From assembly GCF_010015445.1 (NCBI RefSeq), contig NC_053115.1:8921524-8985523 (forward strand): a stretch of 64,000 nt of DNA, read 5' to 3'. A program made the translations under genes and the position numbers. This DNA is from Perca fluviatilis. Its lineage: Eukaryota; Chordata; Actinopteri; Perciformes; Percidae. Below are positions 31,681 through 46,193 of this stretch, in pieces. How positions within the stretch are numbered: position 1 is the stretch's first letter; every line of letters begins with the position of its first letter. The notes under the pieces were generated by a model. That model made no database searches. It was not told the origin of the DNA and saw nothing but the letters and a program-made list of their open reading frames with translations.

Positions 31681-32783
31681 GGGGGCTCTCACACCTAGCT
31701 TGTTTGGTCCGGACATTCAGATTTTTTCAGTTTGATACGAACCAAAATTACAGGTGTGAAACCTCCCCTGGATCACAGTCCAGACCAAACAGCCCAAATT
31801 TGGTCCAACTAAAAGATGTGGTCTCGGTCCGGATCAAACTGAACCATCATCCAGTTTGTTTCTAGTGTAATAATTTTTTTCAATTCTGGCAGGGTATTGT
31901 TGTGTTATAAGATAAGCGTAGCTCCTTTTAAAGGCAGGATTGGTAATGTTGAAAAGCTAGCAAGATTTGAAAGTAGCATCTCCTCGGGGCTCCCCCGGGG
32001 CTCCCCCGGGGATCCCCCCCCCCCCAAACACACACACACACAGACGTGCACGAGCACCACTGTCGCTTCTGAACAGAGCAAAATGATGAATGACTTCCAA
32101 TGTATGTTATTACAACTATCAAGACATTACATTTCTCATCTCCGTACACTCTGCCCAAAATAATTAGAACCAATGTGGTGTGAAACTTGTAGTTCTTTTA
32201 ATGCACTTGCATAACTGCAGTGTTAAACCACAACTATCAGGATCAAATTTGAATTTTGATTTGAAAAACTTTATTAATCCCGATAGGGAAACTGGTTTGC
32301 CACCAACCATACAACCATCGAACACAATACACAACAAACAAATAAATAATTCTGCATTAGGAGACTAATAGACCCTGATTAAGAGACACAGTTTTAAGAA
32401 AAAATTCAATTTCACAATACATAAATGTAAAAAAAAAAAAAAAAAACACTATAAAAGACAAAAATAATATTTAACAGTTAACTGTGTTGGTTAAAATATC
32501 TTACCGCTGCGGGAACAAAAGACCTTCTCATGCGCTCACTAGTGCACCGAGGCATTACCAATCGCTCACTGTAAGAGCTTCTGAGTCCTTTGAACAAATT
32601 GTGTAGTGGATGGCCTTCAAAAAGCAGGAAAATTTTTAGTTTTGAACTAATCCTCTTCTATACAGTAACCTCCAATACGTCCGGGTTAAGACCAATAACT
32701 GAACCAAATGTATACAATGTAACAAAACATGAACCTTGGTCTGGACCTTGGTTCAAACTTTCTGGTGTGAAAAGGCCCAAAGA
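31681..32783. mobile_element. Degraded TIR element with GGGxCTxTCACACC ends, holding other repeat pieces
   Basis: The left end GGGGGCTCTCACACCTAGC is partly mirrored at the right end (reverse complement GGGCCTTTTCACACCAGAAA), and the inner edges repeat TTGGTCCGGA/TCTGGACC-type words. Inside are a GC block (31983-32025), a TTTATTAATCCCGATAGGGAAA stretch (about 32268-32290) resembling fish retroposon tails, and a poly(A) run (32431-32446). Target duplication not found; superfamily not assigned. Confidence 0.45.
31983..32046. repeat. GC-rich palindromic tandem GGGGCTCCCCC units with poly(C) and CA
   Basis: Two to three tandem units of CGGGGCTCCCCC, each self-complementary, followed by GATC, a C run of about 13 and a short CA repeat. 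This is strongly structured and a likely sequencing or replication stall site. Confidence 0.8.
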
Positions 32784-32850
32784 TAGACTTTAGAATATCT
32801 AAACCTATCTTAATACAATTATCTTATGATAAAGTATCTGCACTTAAAAT

Positions 32851-33376
32851 CAGTCCCTCCAGAAAAACGCGATTATGCGATTGCATAATTCAATGCATAA
32901 GTCTGCATATTTATGCGGGGGCCGCATTTTTTCAAATACGCTTCACTTTCGCTGCATAAATTGTCGATTTCCACGCAAAATATGCGGGGCTTGCATGATT
33001 TCATAATCCCCGCATTTTCGTTGCAAAAAAGTCACATAATATATCTTAGCAGAAAGTAAAAAAATGTTGCGTTTACTTCACAGAAGAGCAGCCATTTTCC
33101 CCTGTTGCCATGGGAACGTTATGAAGTGACGTAATTACGCGACGTGAACATCATCAAAAAGCAGGGTGTTGGGGAATCACTTTTTTTTCTCTTTTTTCGT
33201 CAAACCGCAGTTTTTGCAAGTTCCCTGCAACTTTTGCAAGTTCGTGCAATTTCATCACATAAAATTGCATAAATATCCCGCATATTCCATCCATTTTTTA
33301 AGAAAACGTGCCCCATAATCAAGGATTTTTGCCCGAAACAATCACAAAAATACTACGCATTTTTCTGGAAGGACTG
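32851..33376. mobile_element. TIR MITE (526 bp) with CAGTCCxTCCAGAAAAA ends
   Basis: Left end CAGTCCCTCCAGAAAAACGC and right end, in reverse complement, CAGTCCTTCCAGAAAAATGC agree at 18 of 20 positions. The interior is rich in TGCATAAT/ATTATGCA and TTTGCAAG words. No frame of note; no clean target duplication. Confidence 0.7.
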
Positions 33377-34239
33377 CAAAATGTTAGTCGCTGTAGTCAT
33401 TCCTCCATACTGGCCATGAATTAATCCCTTTCTCATGCCACGACGCTGTAAATATGCCTGTAGCAAGGATTTTAGAAATACATCCGCTGCTCCTTAAAAA
33501 AACTGTTATTCTAGGTTTACACCCAACAAAAAAATACAAAGGACATGACCTCAGTGACTCTGACGGTAAGAAATAAGGAAAGTTGGTGCTACCCACTGGC
33601 TGCATTGGGGAGGCATTACTGCATGGTCAGTATGGAGAGGACCATTGATAACCAATAACTCCTTCAACATACAGAGCATTTGGCATGTGAGTGTTGTATA
33701 AAGACTTGGAAAAAAATCCAAACCACATTTCAGTGAATTTTGCTCACTGCCAAAACTATTTTTACATCATCCTCACCCTCAGTTGTGATTGAAGCTGTGC
33801 ACCAGCTCTCATTTGGAACACATTTTCATTGGAAGAAGGGCTCTGCTGCAGCTGGCACTTTACCAAACAATTTCAAGTACGTACAATATAACCCGTGTTT
33901 TTCTTCACTTTGTTCAACATTGTGTTTTTAAGCTGAACAACTTGGAGAATGTGTGTATTCTTCTGGGACACGGCAACTGCCAATTTGTGTGTGTGTGTGA
34001 CTAAGCAGACTGTTACTAATTTCCTTTTTTCACCTGTTCCCCTTCTTTATTGGCAGAAGAGACCTTGAGGCTCTGCCTTCTCTCCAGCACTGGGGAGCCT
34101 TTAGACAACCAAACAGTGCCTGCATTGCATGCTAAAATGTGTGGCAGCAGTCTCTGAAATTTCAAAACTAAAAGAAAGGGAGACGGAAAAGTGGAAAGGC
34201 ATGCAGTGACTTGTAGGCTATTGTTCACACTAAATGCTT
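33377..34239. other. Intron-like DNA, nothing recognised
   Basis: No transposon ends, exons or RNA genes identified. Confidence 0.4.
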
Positions 34240-34371
34240 GCTCTTGGGGGAATTACTGGAATTGTTGGGTCTTTGTAAATTATAGTGTAGTAGAGTGTCG
34301 TCCTACTCTATCTGTAAAGTGTCTTGAGATAACTCTTGTTATGATTTGATACTATAAATAAAATTGAATTG
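34240..34371 (+). mobile_element. 3' tail of a non-LTR retroposon (LINE/SINE end)
   Basis: Contains CTGTAAAGTGTCTTGAGATA followed by ACTCTTGTTATGATTTGATA and CTATAAATAAAATTGAATTG, a 3' end shared by many 5'-truncated non-LTR retroposons in teleosts (recalled as a Rex1/CR1-type tail; clade uncertain). Only the tail remains, consistent with 5' truncation during target-primed insertion. Confidence 0.6.
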
Positions 34372-36177
<1,806 letters not shown>

Positions 36178-36377
36178 CCTCACTTAAACTCAATGTGACT
36201 CTCTGGCGTCAAGTCCCATCCATGCTAAATAGTTCCTCTCACCATGAGCAGATTATGATTTGTGGTGAACTGAGGCACACTAGCTGCTTAATGGAGTTGA
36301 ATAGGATGGAGGAGTCTCATCCTCATATGCCATAAGAGACATACACATACACAGAGACTGATTGAAAGGAAGGTGGC

Positions 36378-36431
36378 AGAGAGAGAGAGAGAGAGAGAAA
36401 AAAAGAGAGAAAAAAAAACACACAGAAAGAG

Positions 36432-36471
<40 letters not shown>
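36378..36471. repeat. (GA)n purine tract with A-rich interruption
   Basis: GA units at both ends with an A-rich middle (36398-36435). Homopurine/homopyrimidine DNA of this length can form a triplex. Confidence 0.95.
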
Positions 36472-36474
<3 letters not shown>

Positions 36475-37213
36475 AGGAAGGGAAGGGAAGATCCACTGGG
36501 ATGTGTCAAATGTTGCATGAATCACTAAATGCTTACAGCTCTAATTGCAGTAGTAAAAGAAGTAGTCAGATATCACAGGAATACTCAGTACAAGTACAAG
36601 TTGTGCATTGAAATGTATTAGTAATGGTAACAAAATAGAAGAACTAGGGCTTTCAAAATGAACACGATAACGCAAATTCCTTTTAACGGCACTCATTTTT
36701 TTGACGCACGATTAACGCATGGCATGCACACAAGTTCTGTGATTAGGGCCTTGGTATGCTTCTTAGTTTGGGAAATCAGGAAGCAATGCAGCAGTAACCA
36801 GGGGTTAAAGTGGGACGGAACGATCGGGGATGGCGTTCCAGCACCTTCGATTAATAAGTTAATTAATCATACTGGGAGTTTCATACATCAGATTTTCCTG
36901 TTAATTTGAAATGATGCCAAATATCCATTACGGTGTTTCCCCTATTCACTCTCAGCAGCGCACCGCCGTGAGTCCATGCACAAGGCAAGTGTCTGTGGTC
37001 AGTTCATGTCTGTAATAATACCAGGACAGTCGCATACTATCTGGTAAAGTCAGTTGAACAGGTGAAGATCACGTTGTCGGTAGCCTACCGGTAACAAACA
37101 GGCTCGGTAGTGAACGTGCTACAGATCAGGTGTTTTTATCAGAGCTAATATTCAGTTAAAATAGACTGATGATGCGGTTTTGGCCTCATTGTTCAACGTG
37201 GAGTGAATGTAAC

Positions 37214-37875
37214 CCAGAGGCCTGTACTACGAATTAACATCAACATGCCCTGGATTTATTTCAGTAACCTGGCTTCAAATAACCTAACAACCGCGGTCCT
37301 GCATAGACTGTGTCATGACGGTGGTTAAAAACTATTTCAATCAACCCAGGGTTTCCCAATCCACTGACGAGCGCATTCACATAAAAAGAGTCGGTGTTTA
37401 CACACCATGGCCAATCGCAAACACCAGAGCTGCATATTTTACATAAGAAGAGCAAACTATAATTCTTCATAAATATGAAGAACACAGACATGGTTTTACA
37501 GGCAAAACGCAATACAGTCGCTGCTTCCTAAAACAGGAAGGAAAGCTGGCAAAAAAACAACCGACGCTGTAAATGCGTAAACCACAACGCTTATCATCAA
37601 CCCAGGCCCAGGTCAGGCACAAGATCTGACCATAATTACACTTGTGCTTTCCATGAACTGTCGTTGCTTTAGCCTATTATTTCAGTTGCAACCCTGGCAG
37701 TGGTAAAAATATTAAAACATAATTCAAATTGATGTGCGCATTGGCAACACATGGCTCAAGAAGCCAACAAATAGCCTATACATAATTCTCTCCGCTGAAA
37801 ATCTTTCATAACAATACCCATCAGGGAATGTTAACGGGGTTGTCAGTCTCTGAATGTTTTAACTTTTATGAAGGC

Positions 37876-37923
<48 letters not shown>

Positions 37924-38056
37924 GGTTAGGTGTTCAGCATAAGTTACCACGGCGATTTAACCCGGTTACAAGTGATCCACCGATACACAAAACCACGGGT
38001 TGAACCTGAAGTTACCTCGTTAACACCAAATCTTGCTTCGTAGTACAGGCCTCTGG
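37214..38056. mobile_element. TIR element (843 bp) nested in the hAT
   Basis: Ends are a perfect 20-base inverted repeat, CCAGAGGCCTGTACTACGAA. A (CT)n tract (37878-37921) lies inside. I see no target duplication and leave the superfamily open. Confidence 0.7.
37878..37921. repeat. (CT)n microsatellite
   Basis: Uninterrupted CT of about 44 bp inside the nested TIR element. Confidence 0.97.
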
Positions 38057-38192
38057 TGTGTTTTATGTGGAATGACTGCGTCAGACTCTCTTTATATACA
38101 GTCTACGGTCAGACTCCGTTTAAATAACCTTTTAAATGTTTGTCAGCAACCGGTCAAATGGCCTTGTGTGCTCTGATTAATTTTGTATGCAG

Positions 38193-38663
38193 TTAAAGGT
38201 CCCATGGCATGAAAAAAAAGAAATGGCGATAGGTGTAAACCGAGCCCTGGGTGTCCTGCTCTGCCTTTGAGAAAATGAAAGCTCAGATGGGCCGATCTGG
38301 AATCTTCACTATATGAGGTCATAAGGAAAGGTTACCTCCCCTTTCTCTGCTTTGCCCGCCCAGAGAATTTGGCCCACCCATGAGAGAGAGACATCATGGC
38401 TTTCAAACGAGCGAAGCATGGCAGTGGGTCAAGGCCACACCCCCACCCTCCACCTTGCCCCGCCCCTCTCCTCCTCAATAGCATTTAAAGCTACAAACAC
38501 CGAAATGGCACGTCCTAAGGAAAGCTCATTGTGGGACTGGCTCTAGTGGCTGTAATTCTGCACCAAGGCTGAATTTCAGCAAAGAGACTTCAGATACAGT
38601 ATTAGGGGATCACTGAGGCCTATATAAAAGCATCCAAAAAGCAGCATGTCATAGGACCTTTAA
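38193..38663. mobile_element. TTAA-flanked MITE (471 bp) nested in the hAT
   Basis: TTAA at 38193-38196 and 38660-38663. Left end TTAAAGGTCCCATGGCATGA, right end in reverse complement TTAAAGGTCCTATGACATGC: 17 of 20 match. The interior is CpG-moderate and non-coding. The same first 13 bases recur at 62499 as a possible fragment. Confidence 0.8.
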
Positions 38664-38884
38664 CAACCAGTCATAATATTGTTTTAGAAGAAAACTCAAC
38701 CACTGGCTGTTTTGGAAGAGGAAAATAATGAGAGCTTTAAAAGTGAGTTGTATTTAGGTGCTGTGGATAGAGAGTCTCTATCCAAAAATTGTTTGTACAT
38801 TTAAAACAGACACAAAAAAAGTGTGATTAATTAGCTATTAATCACTATTAAATATTTCAATTGATTGACAGCCCTAATAAGAAC

Positions 38885-40000
38885 ATAATTTATTTATTAT
38901 ATTTTGTATTTTTAATCTGAATCTGCAAAGTGACAACTACAAGTATCAAATAAAAGAAATAAAAACATTTGCCTCTGAATTCAAGTGGAGTAGAAATGTA
39001 AAGAAAAAAATGAATTGAATCTGTGTGTTTAACATCCAACACTAAAAGTGATGGGGATCAAAGGATTGTCACTGTGCATACAGTGAGTCATGAAGTGATA
39101 GTGTCAGACCCAGTAAGGCTCAGATCCTTGTATGCAAACGTATGGCGGAGCTCAGGGCTACTGTGCAAGGGATCCACAATGTTTTATCCCAACAGTTAAA
39201 AGGCTGGCATCATTGTTGCACATTCAAAGTGAATACTAAAACTGGACCTGGACCAGTCTGCATTCATGTTCATGCTAAGCACTTAAGTATTCCTGACACA
39301 GACACAAACACAGACAAGCACACATTAAACCACACACTCACTGTGTTGTAAGTACACACACCATTGAAGCACAAAAAAAGACTCATAAGGATACTACCAA
39401 AAGGTGAATTGGAGCAGAAAACAAGGTTCAGGTTTAACTGTTGCGATTAATGGCTTTCAGTGGCTTACATCACCATTACATCATTTTTTTTTTTTACCAG
39501 ACACTTATTAAGTATTCATGGATTCTCCAATCCCTACATTGTTAGAGTAGCCATAATATTCCTGCTGTGTGTGCAACAATTGAAAGCGACAGAGCAAAAT
39601 GCAAAAACTCTCCGCATGTAACTCAAACATTTATATTTTACGGAACATGGGATGTAGGGAAAATGACAGCATCTATGATACATCGCAATCAGATGACATC
39701 ATTAGACATTCATGTATTCATCATTTGTGTTATATATTCAGAAATATATAACAAATGTCATATTCAGCGAGTTTTGCAACAATGGCCTGTGTATTGAGTT
39801 GGACAGTGTTTACTAGTACATTTACACACTGAGAATAAATAATAATTTCCTTCTGCACTTTGATGGCTTGTATTCAATTCTCTTATTTGGCCTCTTGTTG
39901 AGTGCAAGTCTTCTTGCAAAGGCTGTTGGCCGTCACCATGCAGTTGATGTTTTATCACTAGTATTACTCCAATGGTATTATTGTACACAATTAAACATAT

Positions 40001-40003
<3 letters not shown>
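38885..40003. other. Intron-like DNA, nothing recognised
   Basis: AT-rich at the left (38885-39010), including a T run at 39485-39495. No exon or transposon end seen. Confidence 0.45.

Positions 40004-40037
<34 letters not shown>
40004..40037. repeat. (AT)n microsatellite
   Basis: Alternating AT followed by ACACACGTGTGTA, itself a short palindrome. Confidence 0.95.
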
Positions 40038-40043
<6 letters not shown>

Positions 40044-40180
40044 GTGTGTATACCTAGCTTATTGTCAGCTACCTTGTGTGCCGTCGGCGTATGGTGAGTA
40101 GCATTTGCAAATCAACATGCAGAATGATCAGCCTTCTGTACTCTTCTGGTGGGCACACATTGCATTGTTGTCAGGTACAT

Positions 40181-41040
<860 letters not shown>

Positions 41041-41077
41041 GAAATTTCACAATTTATTCATTTAACAAACAGGAGCG

Positions 41078-41445
41078 TCAGTAGCGTGTGGAAGAACCAT
41101 ACACAGCCGCAACAGCCTAGCACCTCCTCCTCGTGCTGGTCACCAGCCTGGTCACACACTCTTGTGGGATGGTATCCCATTCTTCTACCAGCATTTGTCG
41201 CAAGTCAGCCAACGTGGCTGTGTTGGTCACTCTGGCACAAACAGCACGCCCAAGCTGATCCCACAAGTGTTCAATGGGGTTGAGGTCAGGACTGCTGGCA
41301 GGCCATTCCATCCTCTCCACTCCCACATTCTGAAGGTAGTCTCTGATTATCCCCGCTCTGTGGGGACGAGTGTTGTCATCTTGGAGCATAGACTCTGGTC
41401 CCACACTGTGGAGATATGGGATTGCTACTGGTTGCAGCAACAGCA
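41078..41445 (-). pseudogene. Tc1-like (DD34E) transposase, C-terminal fragment
   Basis: On the minus strand the frame gives PVAIPYLHSVGPES, then QDDNTRPHRA with a catalytic Asp, and PDLNPIEHLW with the catalytic Glu. There are exactly 34 residues between the Asp of DN and that Glu, the Tc1 DD34E signature. It continues as RLVTSTRRRC, where a Gln codon has become TAG, then AVAAVYGSSTRY and a natural TGA at 41080-41078. The N-terminal paired-type DNA-binding domain and the first catalytic Asp are missing: homology stops at about 41445. It is a 5'-truncated, inactive copy. Confidence 0.9.
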
Positions 41446-42044
41446 AAAAAAAGCTGTTTGGCATTGTCAGAGACGATTTGGCAAATTTTTCATGGGTGCA
41501 ACCCACATACTCAGCTCTGCTGCTCATCCCACAAATGCATATTCCTTACAAATGGGGCACCATTTAAAAGGGGGAATTATCAGGCTTTCCAATGGTATAA
41601 GATTGGCAATAATCATTGTTACAACAAAGAAATAATCTACCAAACACAAATGTCCTTATTTTTTGTGTGTAGTTTAGTTTGCTATGTCAATCTGAATAGC
41701 TGAAACTTTAGTTTACTGCCAAGATTTACCAAATGTTATGCCTTTATTAGGTAGACGAAAGTCAAGAAACATCGGGAAACTAAAACCTGTGTTTATTTTT
41801 GGAACAATCCTTTGCTGTGCAGACTATATTCAGGTTGGTGTATGATACACTTGCTACCCATCTTCTATTCGGAAGTGTTGTTGTGGTTCTGCTGTATGTT
41901 TCTTCACATTCCCCAGCTCTCTGCCAAAATGGCCAGGGGGAGTCAATTTAACAGGTAAGGGTCTGACTCTTGGGACTGCTTGAGTGCACAGATAACCCAC
42001 TGATTGACAGACTACACTTAAACCTATGTAGGGCATAGGCTACA

Positions 42045-42048
<4 letters not shown>
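41446..42048. other. Intron-like DNA, nothing recognised
   Basis: The transposase frame extends open to about 41527 on the minus strand, but those residues do not resemble Tc1 transposase. Confidence 0.4.

Positions 42049-42132
<84 letters not shown>
42049..42132. repeat. (CA)n microsatellite, 84 bp
   Basis: Uninterrupted CA. Confidence 0.98.
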
Positions 42133-42133
<1 letters not shown>

Positions 42134-45100
42134 TGTAAAGAGGTAAGGAGTAAGGATGGTTGCTGGCAAAAGAAACATATCCTTTTCTCTGACGATTCTC
42201 TGAAACTCTAGGTAATTCTCAACCCTCTGACCTCTCCTTTTTCCTGAACCTCTTGAGGCTGCTGAAAATAAACCTACATAGAGGACTCATGGAGTATACC
42301 ATGACCACTCTGTCTTAGCTAAGACTGCCAGGCTTCACCCCAGGAGAGACCTAACATCATCAGATGTATAAAAACTGAGCTCTCCAGGCATTTGGCTCTC
42401 GTTTACCTATCTGAAAGCCCTTACAGTAATCACAAAGTCACTAAACACAGCAGCCCAGGGGATAAACACCTGTGTGCACAGTAACCCTGCTTTGTGACCA
42501 TGAACCTCTAAAACTCTATTTAGTCTAACTTTGCTAACTCAACTTAGCTTCCCTCAAGCCATAAAGCTGGCAATGATCAGAGTGCAGTCATTAAAGGAAT
42601 AACACTCGGGGAACATCAATAAATGCCCAGAAGGCTCTTGGTTCAGGTCAATCATTCTAGTCAGTTAACGGCCTCCAAACAACAGGGCAAATTCATCATA
42701 GGGCTTAATCACATTGGGCAAGTCCACACTTCGCCTCAGAACAATATCCGCTAACGACATTAGCGAAGGGCTAGTAATATGATGTGATTTCCTGCCGTCA
42801 CACAGAGGTGCTGATCGATGGTAGCTGAGTGGAGTATAATTCAGGCAAACCCAATGTTCCTAAAGACATGTTTCCAACTGCTGCACACACACAGGTACAT
42901 GTGGGGTTGCATGCATGTGTTTTTTTTTGTGCCACGCAGTATAGGATTAAAAGGTAGGAGACCTCGTTGTATGATAAACAAAAAAGATAAATACCTTGTT
43001 TTGCGCACTTTTGAAGACATTGCAAATCTTAGTGCCACTGTATTATGGCAAGAAAATGCTGGTATATTGCTCTGAGTTAGTCTATTTTTCGTCTTTGCTG
43101 GAAGTGAAACTAATATGTTGTTTTCTAAATGGAGAAAAAAAAAGTATTTCTGGGGTCAACAGATTCAATTAACCTTCAAGAAGAAAAGCATCATACAGAA
43201 AAAAGAAACAAAGAAATCCTTCAGTGAACTCACAGATGCACTCACACACACAGTATACAATAGCTCCTTGTGAATTGAACCCAGTCACTGTGTTTCCCTC
43301 AAAGCAAGGACCACAAAGCCACTATGAGTTTCCCACAATATCTACAAAGATTGCAACCAAAGCCAGGGAGGTGAGACATGAATTGTAATGTTCCAGTCAT
43401 TGTTAAAACCCACATCATCAGCCATGAATCTTTTTCATCAGTATGTCCATGTGTATTACCAATTTTACATAGGATAAATTACTAATTACAATGATGTGCC
43501 TTTCTGGTGGGTTACAGCAGTAACTGTAACCCACAGATCAGTGATTTTTATGAGAAACATTTCTTCAGTGCTAATATTCAGTGAGGATAAAAGGATTTGG
43601 TTTCAATCACAGCCATTTTAACAGTGTCTTGAGTTTTGATACAGGTGGTGGTCACATTTATTTATTATCTCCTATATTAGTAACACTTCACTCTGCTGGG
43701 CCCCTGTCTCCGATGTGTATTCCTCGGGCTGAGCAGTCACTGAGCAGTTACGTTTTTGGATGTTCCATGGTGCTTAAGCTTTACTGGGCTCTTGAGCGGG
43801 GAGAGCACAGCACAAAGGCAGTCTGTCCGCTCTGCCACCTCGCTGACAGGCAAGCAATGGTCCCTGGATCCACAGTTTCTGTGGCTTCCCTCCTCCTCCT
43901 CCTCTCTTACCAAACACCACCTACACCTCCCCAGCAGCACCTCCATCCATATTTACAGCCGCCTGCTCCCTGTCATATTCGCCTCCCTGAGTCTCCTCTG
44001 CTGCCCAGCCTCATTGTCACTCAGCTGGGGATGGGTGACCAGGCAGGCTGAGCGGAAGCCAGGGCCTGAATAATGGAGACTCTATCTCCTACCAAGAGAG
44101 ACCAGCAGTCCGTTTAGAGGCAATCTTACTGTGCCTCTGAACACGGACTCCCGAAAGACACTCAAAATAAAAGTGTGAAAACAAAATGGCGCAAAATATT
44201 TCTCCTCGAACATTCCCCACAGCCTTTATTATCCATAAAGAAATGATCCATGCAATTACCACATTATTTAGTTATTCAGGAAAATGGAAAACATAACACC
44301 AGAATACACGGCCACAACATAGACACTAACATTTGAGTAAAAACAGCACAGACAACAATTTGGGACAATGTAGCATAGACCGGCCCTTTAAAACAAACCC
44401 CCAAAAAACAGAAAGAAAAACAGTATGTGGGATTACTTCAATTGCCTTGCTTTGGAGGTCTTATGTAGTGAGCAGTGTGGTGCAGGACATCCCTGCAGCT
44501 TGTGTCCGAGCACAGCTACTCACTGATGGTGGTCCCATGCTGACTGGTGAGCATTACTGGCCAGTCTCCAGCTGATGTCCACTGACAGCCTCCGATCAGT
44601 CACGCTAGCTCATTACCCTGCGGACAACAGTAGGCAGTGGCGTACCACCTCTGTGTCACCTTGGGTATTAAAAGGAAGTGTTTACACTCATACTGTTAGT
44701 AGATGTTGTAGGTGGGCTTGATTTTATACAGAATCAGACCTGCTGGGTAATTGTCGTTATGCTTGTGGTCCTAGTACATAAGGAGGGCTGGCAGCTCTCT
44801 CCTGCTTAATCCAACTTTGTGCCTGGGCCAGGTAACTGTCAGCTCCAGCCTGGTCAGCTGGTGGGCTGGCAGCTAGCAGCACCATGGCAGAGAGGGCCCA
44901 CTGTAGTTCACCTGGGCACTGGGGCTCACACCCATCCATCTTCAGCACCAAGTTGTGAGGCAGAGGTGTAACAGAGGACCTGTCACACCTCTGGTAGAAG
45001 GGCAGCCTTGATGGAGGGTACCCTGTAGCAGATGCTCCAGGAGGATGGGCAAGGTTAATGTGCCTGGCTTTACCCTGGGGTGCATCGCCTTGTCAAAAGT

Positions 45101-45394
45101 TAACAGAGGACAGCTTGATTAAAACTCAGAGCAAGCAGGTTGTAGAGAGGTTTTCAAATTTAGAATGACCTTAATTGCGACCTGTACTCTGATTTGTAAA
45201 TGTTTTATAGAAGATTGTTTACTTGCAAATGGCTGGAATATGCTTTTGTGCCAGGGCAGGTGCCCTCTTCTCTGCTGACATGCATGCACCATCCCAAGCC
45301 ACTGAAACATGCTAATCTGCTGCATTCATTTATTTCATGGTTTCATGGTAGAGTAATTCTACTCAGAAAAACAAAACTTGAAAATGTTTCATGA
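42133..45394. other. Intron-like DNA, mostly single-copy
   Basis: No exon, RNA gene or transposon end recognised. The longest frame (43581-44051, 156 codons) is Ser/Pro/Leu-rich from pyrimidine-rich DNA, with no domain and no splice context. Confidence 0.45.
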
Positions 45395-45600
45395 TTTGAT
45401 AAGGTTTGGTTAGGTTTAGGCACAAAACATGACTGAAACATCATGGTTTTGTTGGGGTTAGAGGAACTTTGTCGTCATGGTTACAATAATAACCCCTTGG
45501 TTAAGGGACGATCATGTCCGTGGCTAGAAGAAAACCAACGCAGACCGTCGGTAGGAGTCTTAGACGGACAGCGGTCTCTCTTGTTAAAGTCTGATGTTTT
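45395..45600. repeat. Putative GGTTTGGTTAGG-type interspersed repeat
   Basis: Starts AAGGTTTGGTTAGGTTTAGG and continues with GGTTTTGTTGGGGTTAGAGG and GGTTACAATAATAACC, a pattern I recall from common fish repeats. Ends not defined. Confidence 0.3.
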
Positions 45601-45892
45601 ATTGACCATCCATCCACCCTGACTTCCTCTACTTTGTGGCATAATGATAACGCCACTTTACTTCCTACTTTGGCTTTGTCACCAGGGGTCCGTTTCAGAA
45701 AGCAGGTTTAGTGAAAACTCCGAGTTAGTTAACCCTGAGATGAGGGAAACTCTGGGTTCTCTGTTTCAGAAAGGGAGGTAACTCAAACCTGAGAGAGAGG
45801 GGTAACTCCAGCCCATTTCAGAAAGAGAGGTAACTTAACCTCAGAGTCAGTTACTATGGTAACTGAGCCTGTGAACCTAACCCGGTCGGGAG

Positions 45893-46130
45893 GCGATATT
45901 TTTTTTCCCCACTATGGCCACACCGAGACCGGCCCTTCAATAGCTACTATTGGCCAGGCGTCCATGCTTATGCAAGGCAACGTAACCTGATTTGTACAGG
46001 TCCTATCCCATGACCAATCAGCTTTCCTAACCTTAACCACTCAAGGTCAAATACCCCAACTACTCGACTACTATGGCCACGCCATAGTGGTCGATAGTGG
46101 TCATGGGATTCGTAATTTTGCGGTCGAGAC
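45893..46130. mobile_element. 238-bp insertion inside Harbinger copy B
   Basis: Copy A reads GGTCGGGAGCAGGTTTTC without interruption (in reverse complement). Copy B has 238 extra bases between GGTCGGGAG and CAGGTTTTC. The insertion is bracketed by GGTCGGGA and GGTCGAGA, 7 of 8 identical, suggesting a target duplication. It contains a TACTATGGCCACGCCATAGT palindrome but no clear terminal inverted repeat. Confidence 0.6.
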
Positions 46131-46193
46131 CAGGTTTTCTTCAATAAACCTTGAGTTTCTCTCAGTCTCCTCCCTCTGACACAGCGCTCTTTC

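Larger units (their letters stand above)
36637..38884. mobile_element. hAT-type element (2.2 kb) with nested insertions
   Basis: The element runs 36645-38876. Left end TAGGGCTTTCAAAATGAAC, right end in reverse complement TAGGGCTGTCAATCAATTG. The flanks AGAAGAAC (36637-36644) and ATAAGAAC (38877-38884) match at 7 of 8 positions, as expected for an aged hAT duplication. TAGGGCTGTCAAT-type ends are common in fish hAT elements (recalled). At least two other elements are inserted inside it. No transposase is visible. Confidence 0.7.

Noticed and set aside
32262..32640. Specific LINE family for the TTTATTAATCCC segment
   Set aside because: It resembles a widespread fish retroposon segment, but I cannot name the family or its limits from sequence alone, so it was left within the composite entry.
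41446..41527. N-terminal extension of the Tc1 transposase frame
   Set aside because: The frame stays open to an ATG at 41527, but these residues do not resemble Tc1 transposase, so the homology was ended near 41445.
43581..44051. 156-codon plus-strand open frame
   Set aside because: Low-complexity Ser/Pro/Leu content from pyrimidine-rich DNA, no domain, no homology recognised, no splice sites that would make it an exon.
44757..44951. Candidate tafa1 signal-peptide exon on the minus strand
   Set aside because: Checked for a Met-hydrophobic-cleavage pattern ending in a phase 1 donor before Glu-Gly-Gly; the sequence does not fit and lacks the expected donor.
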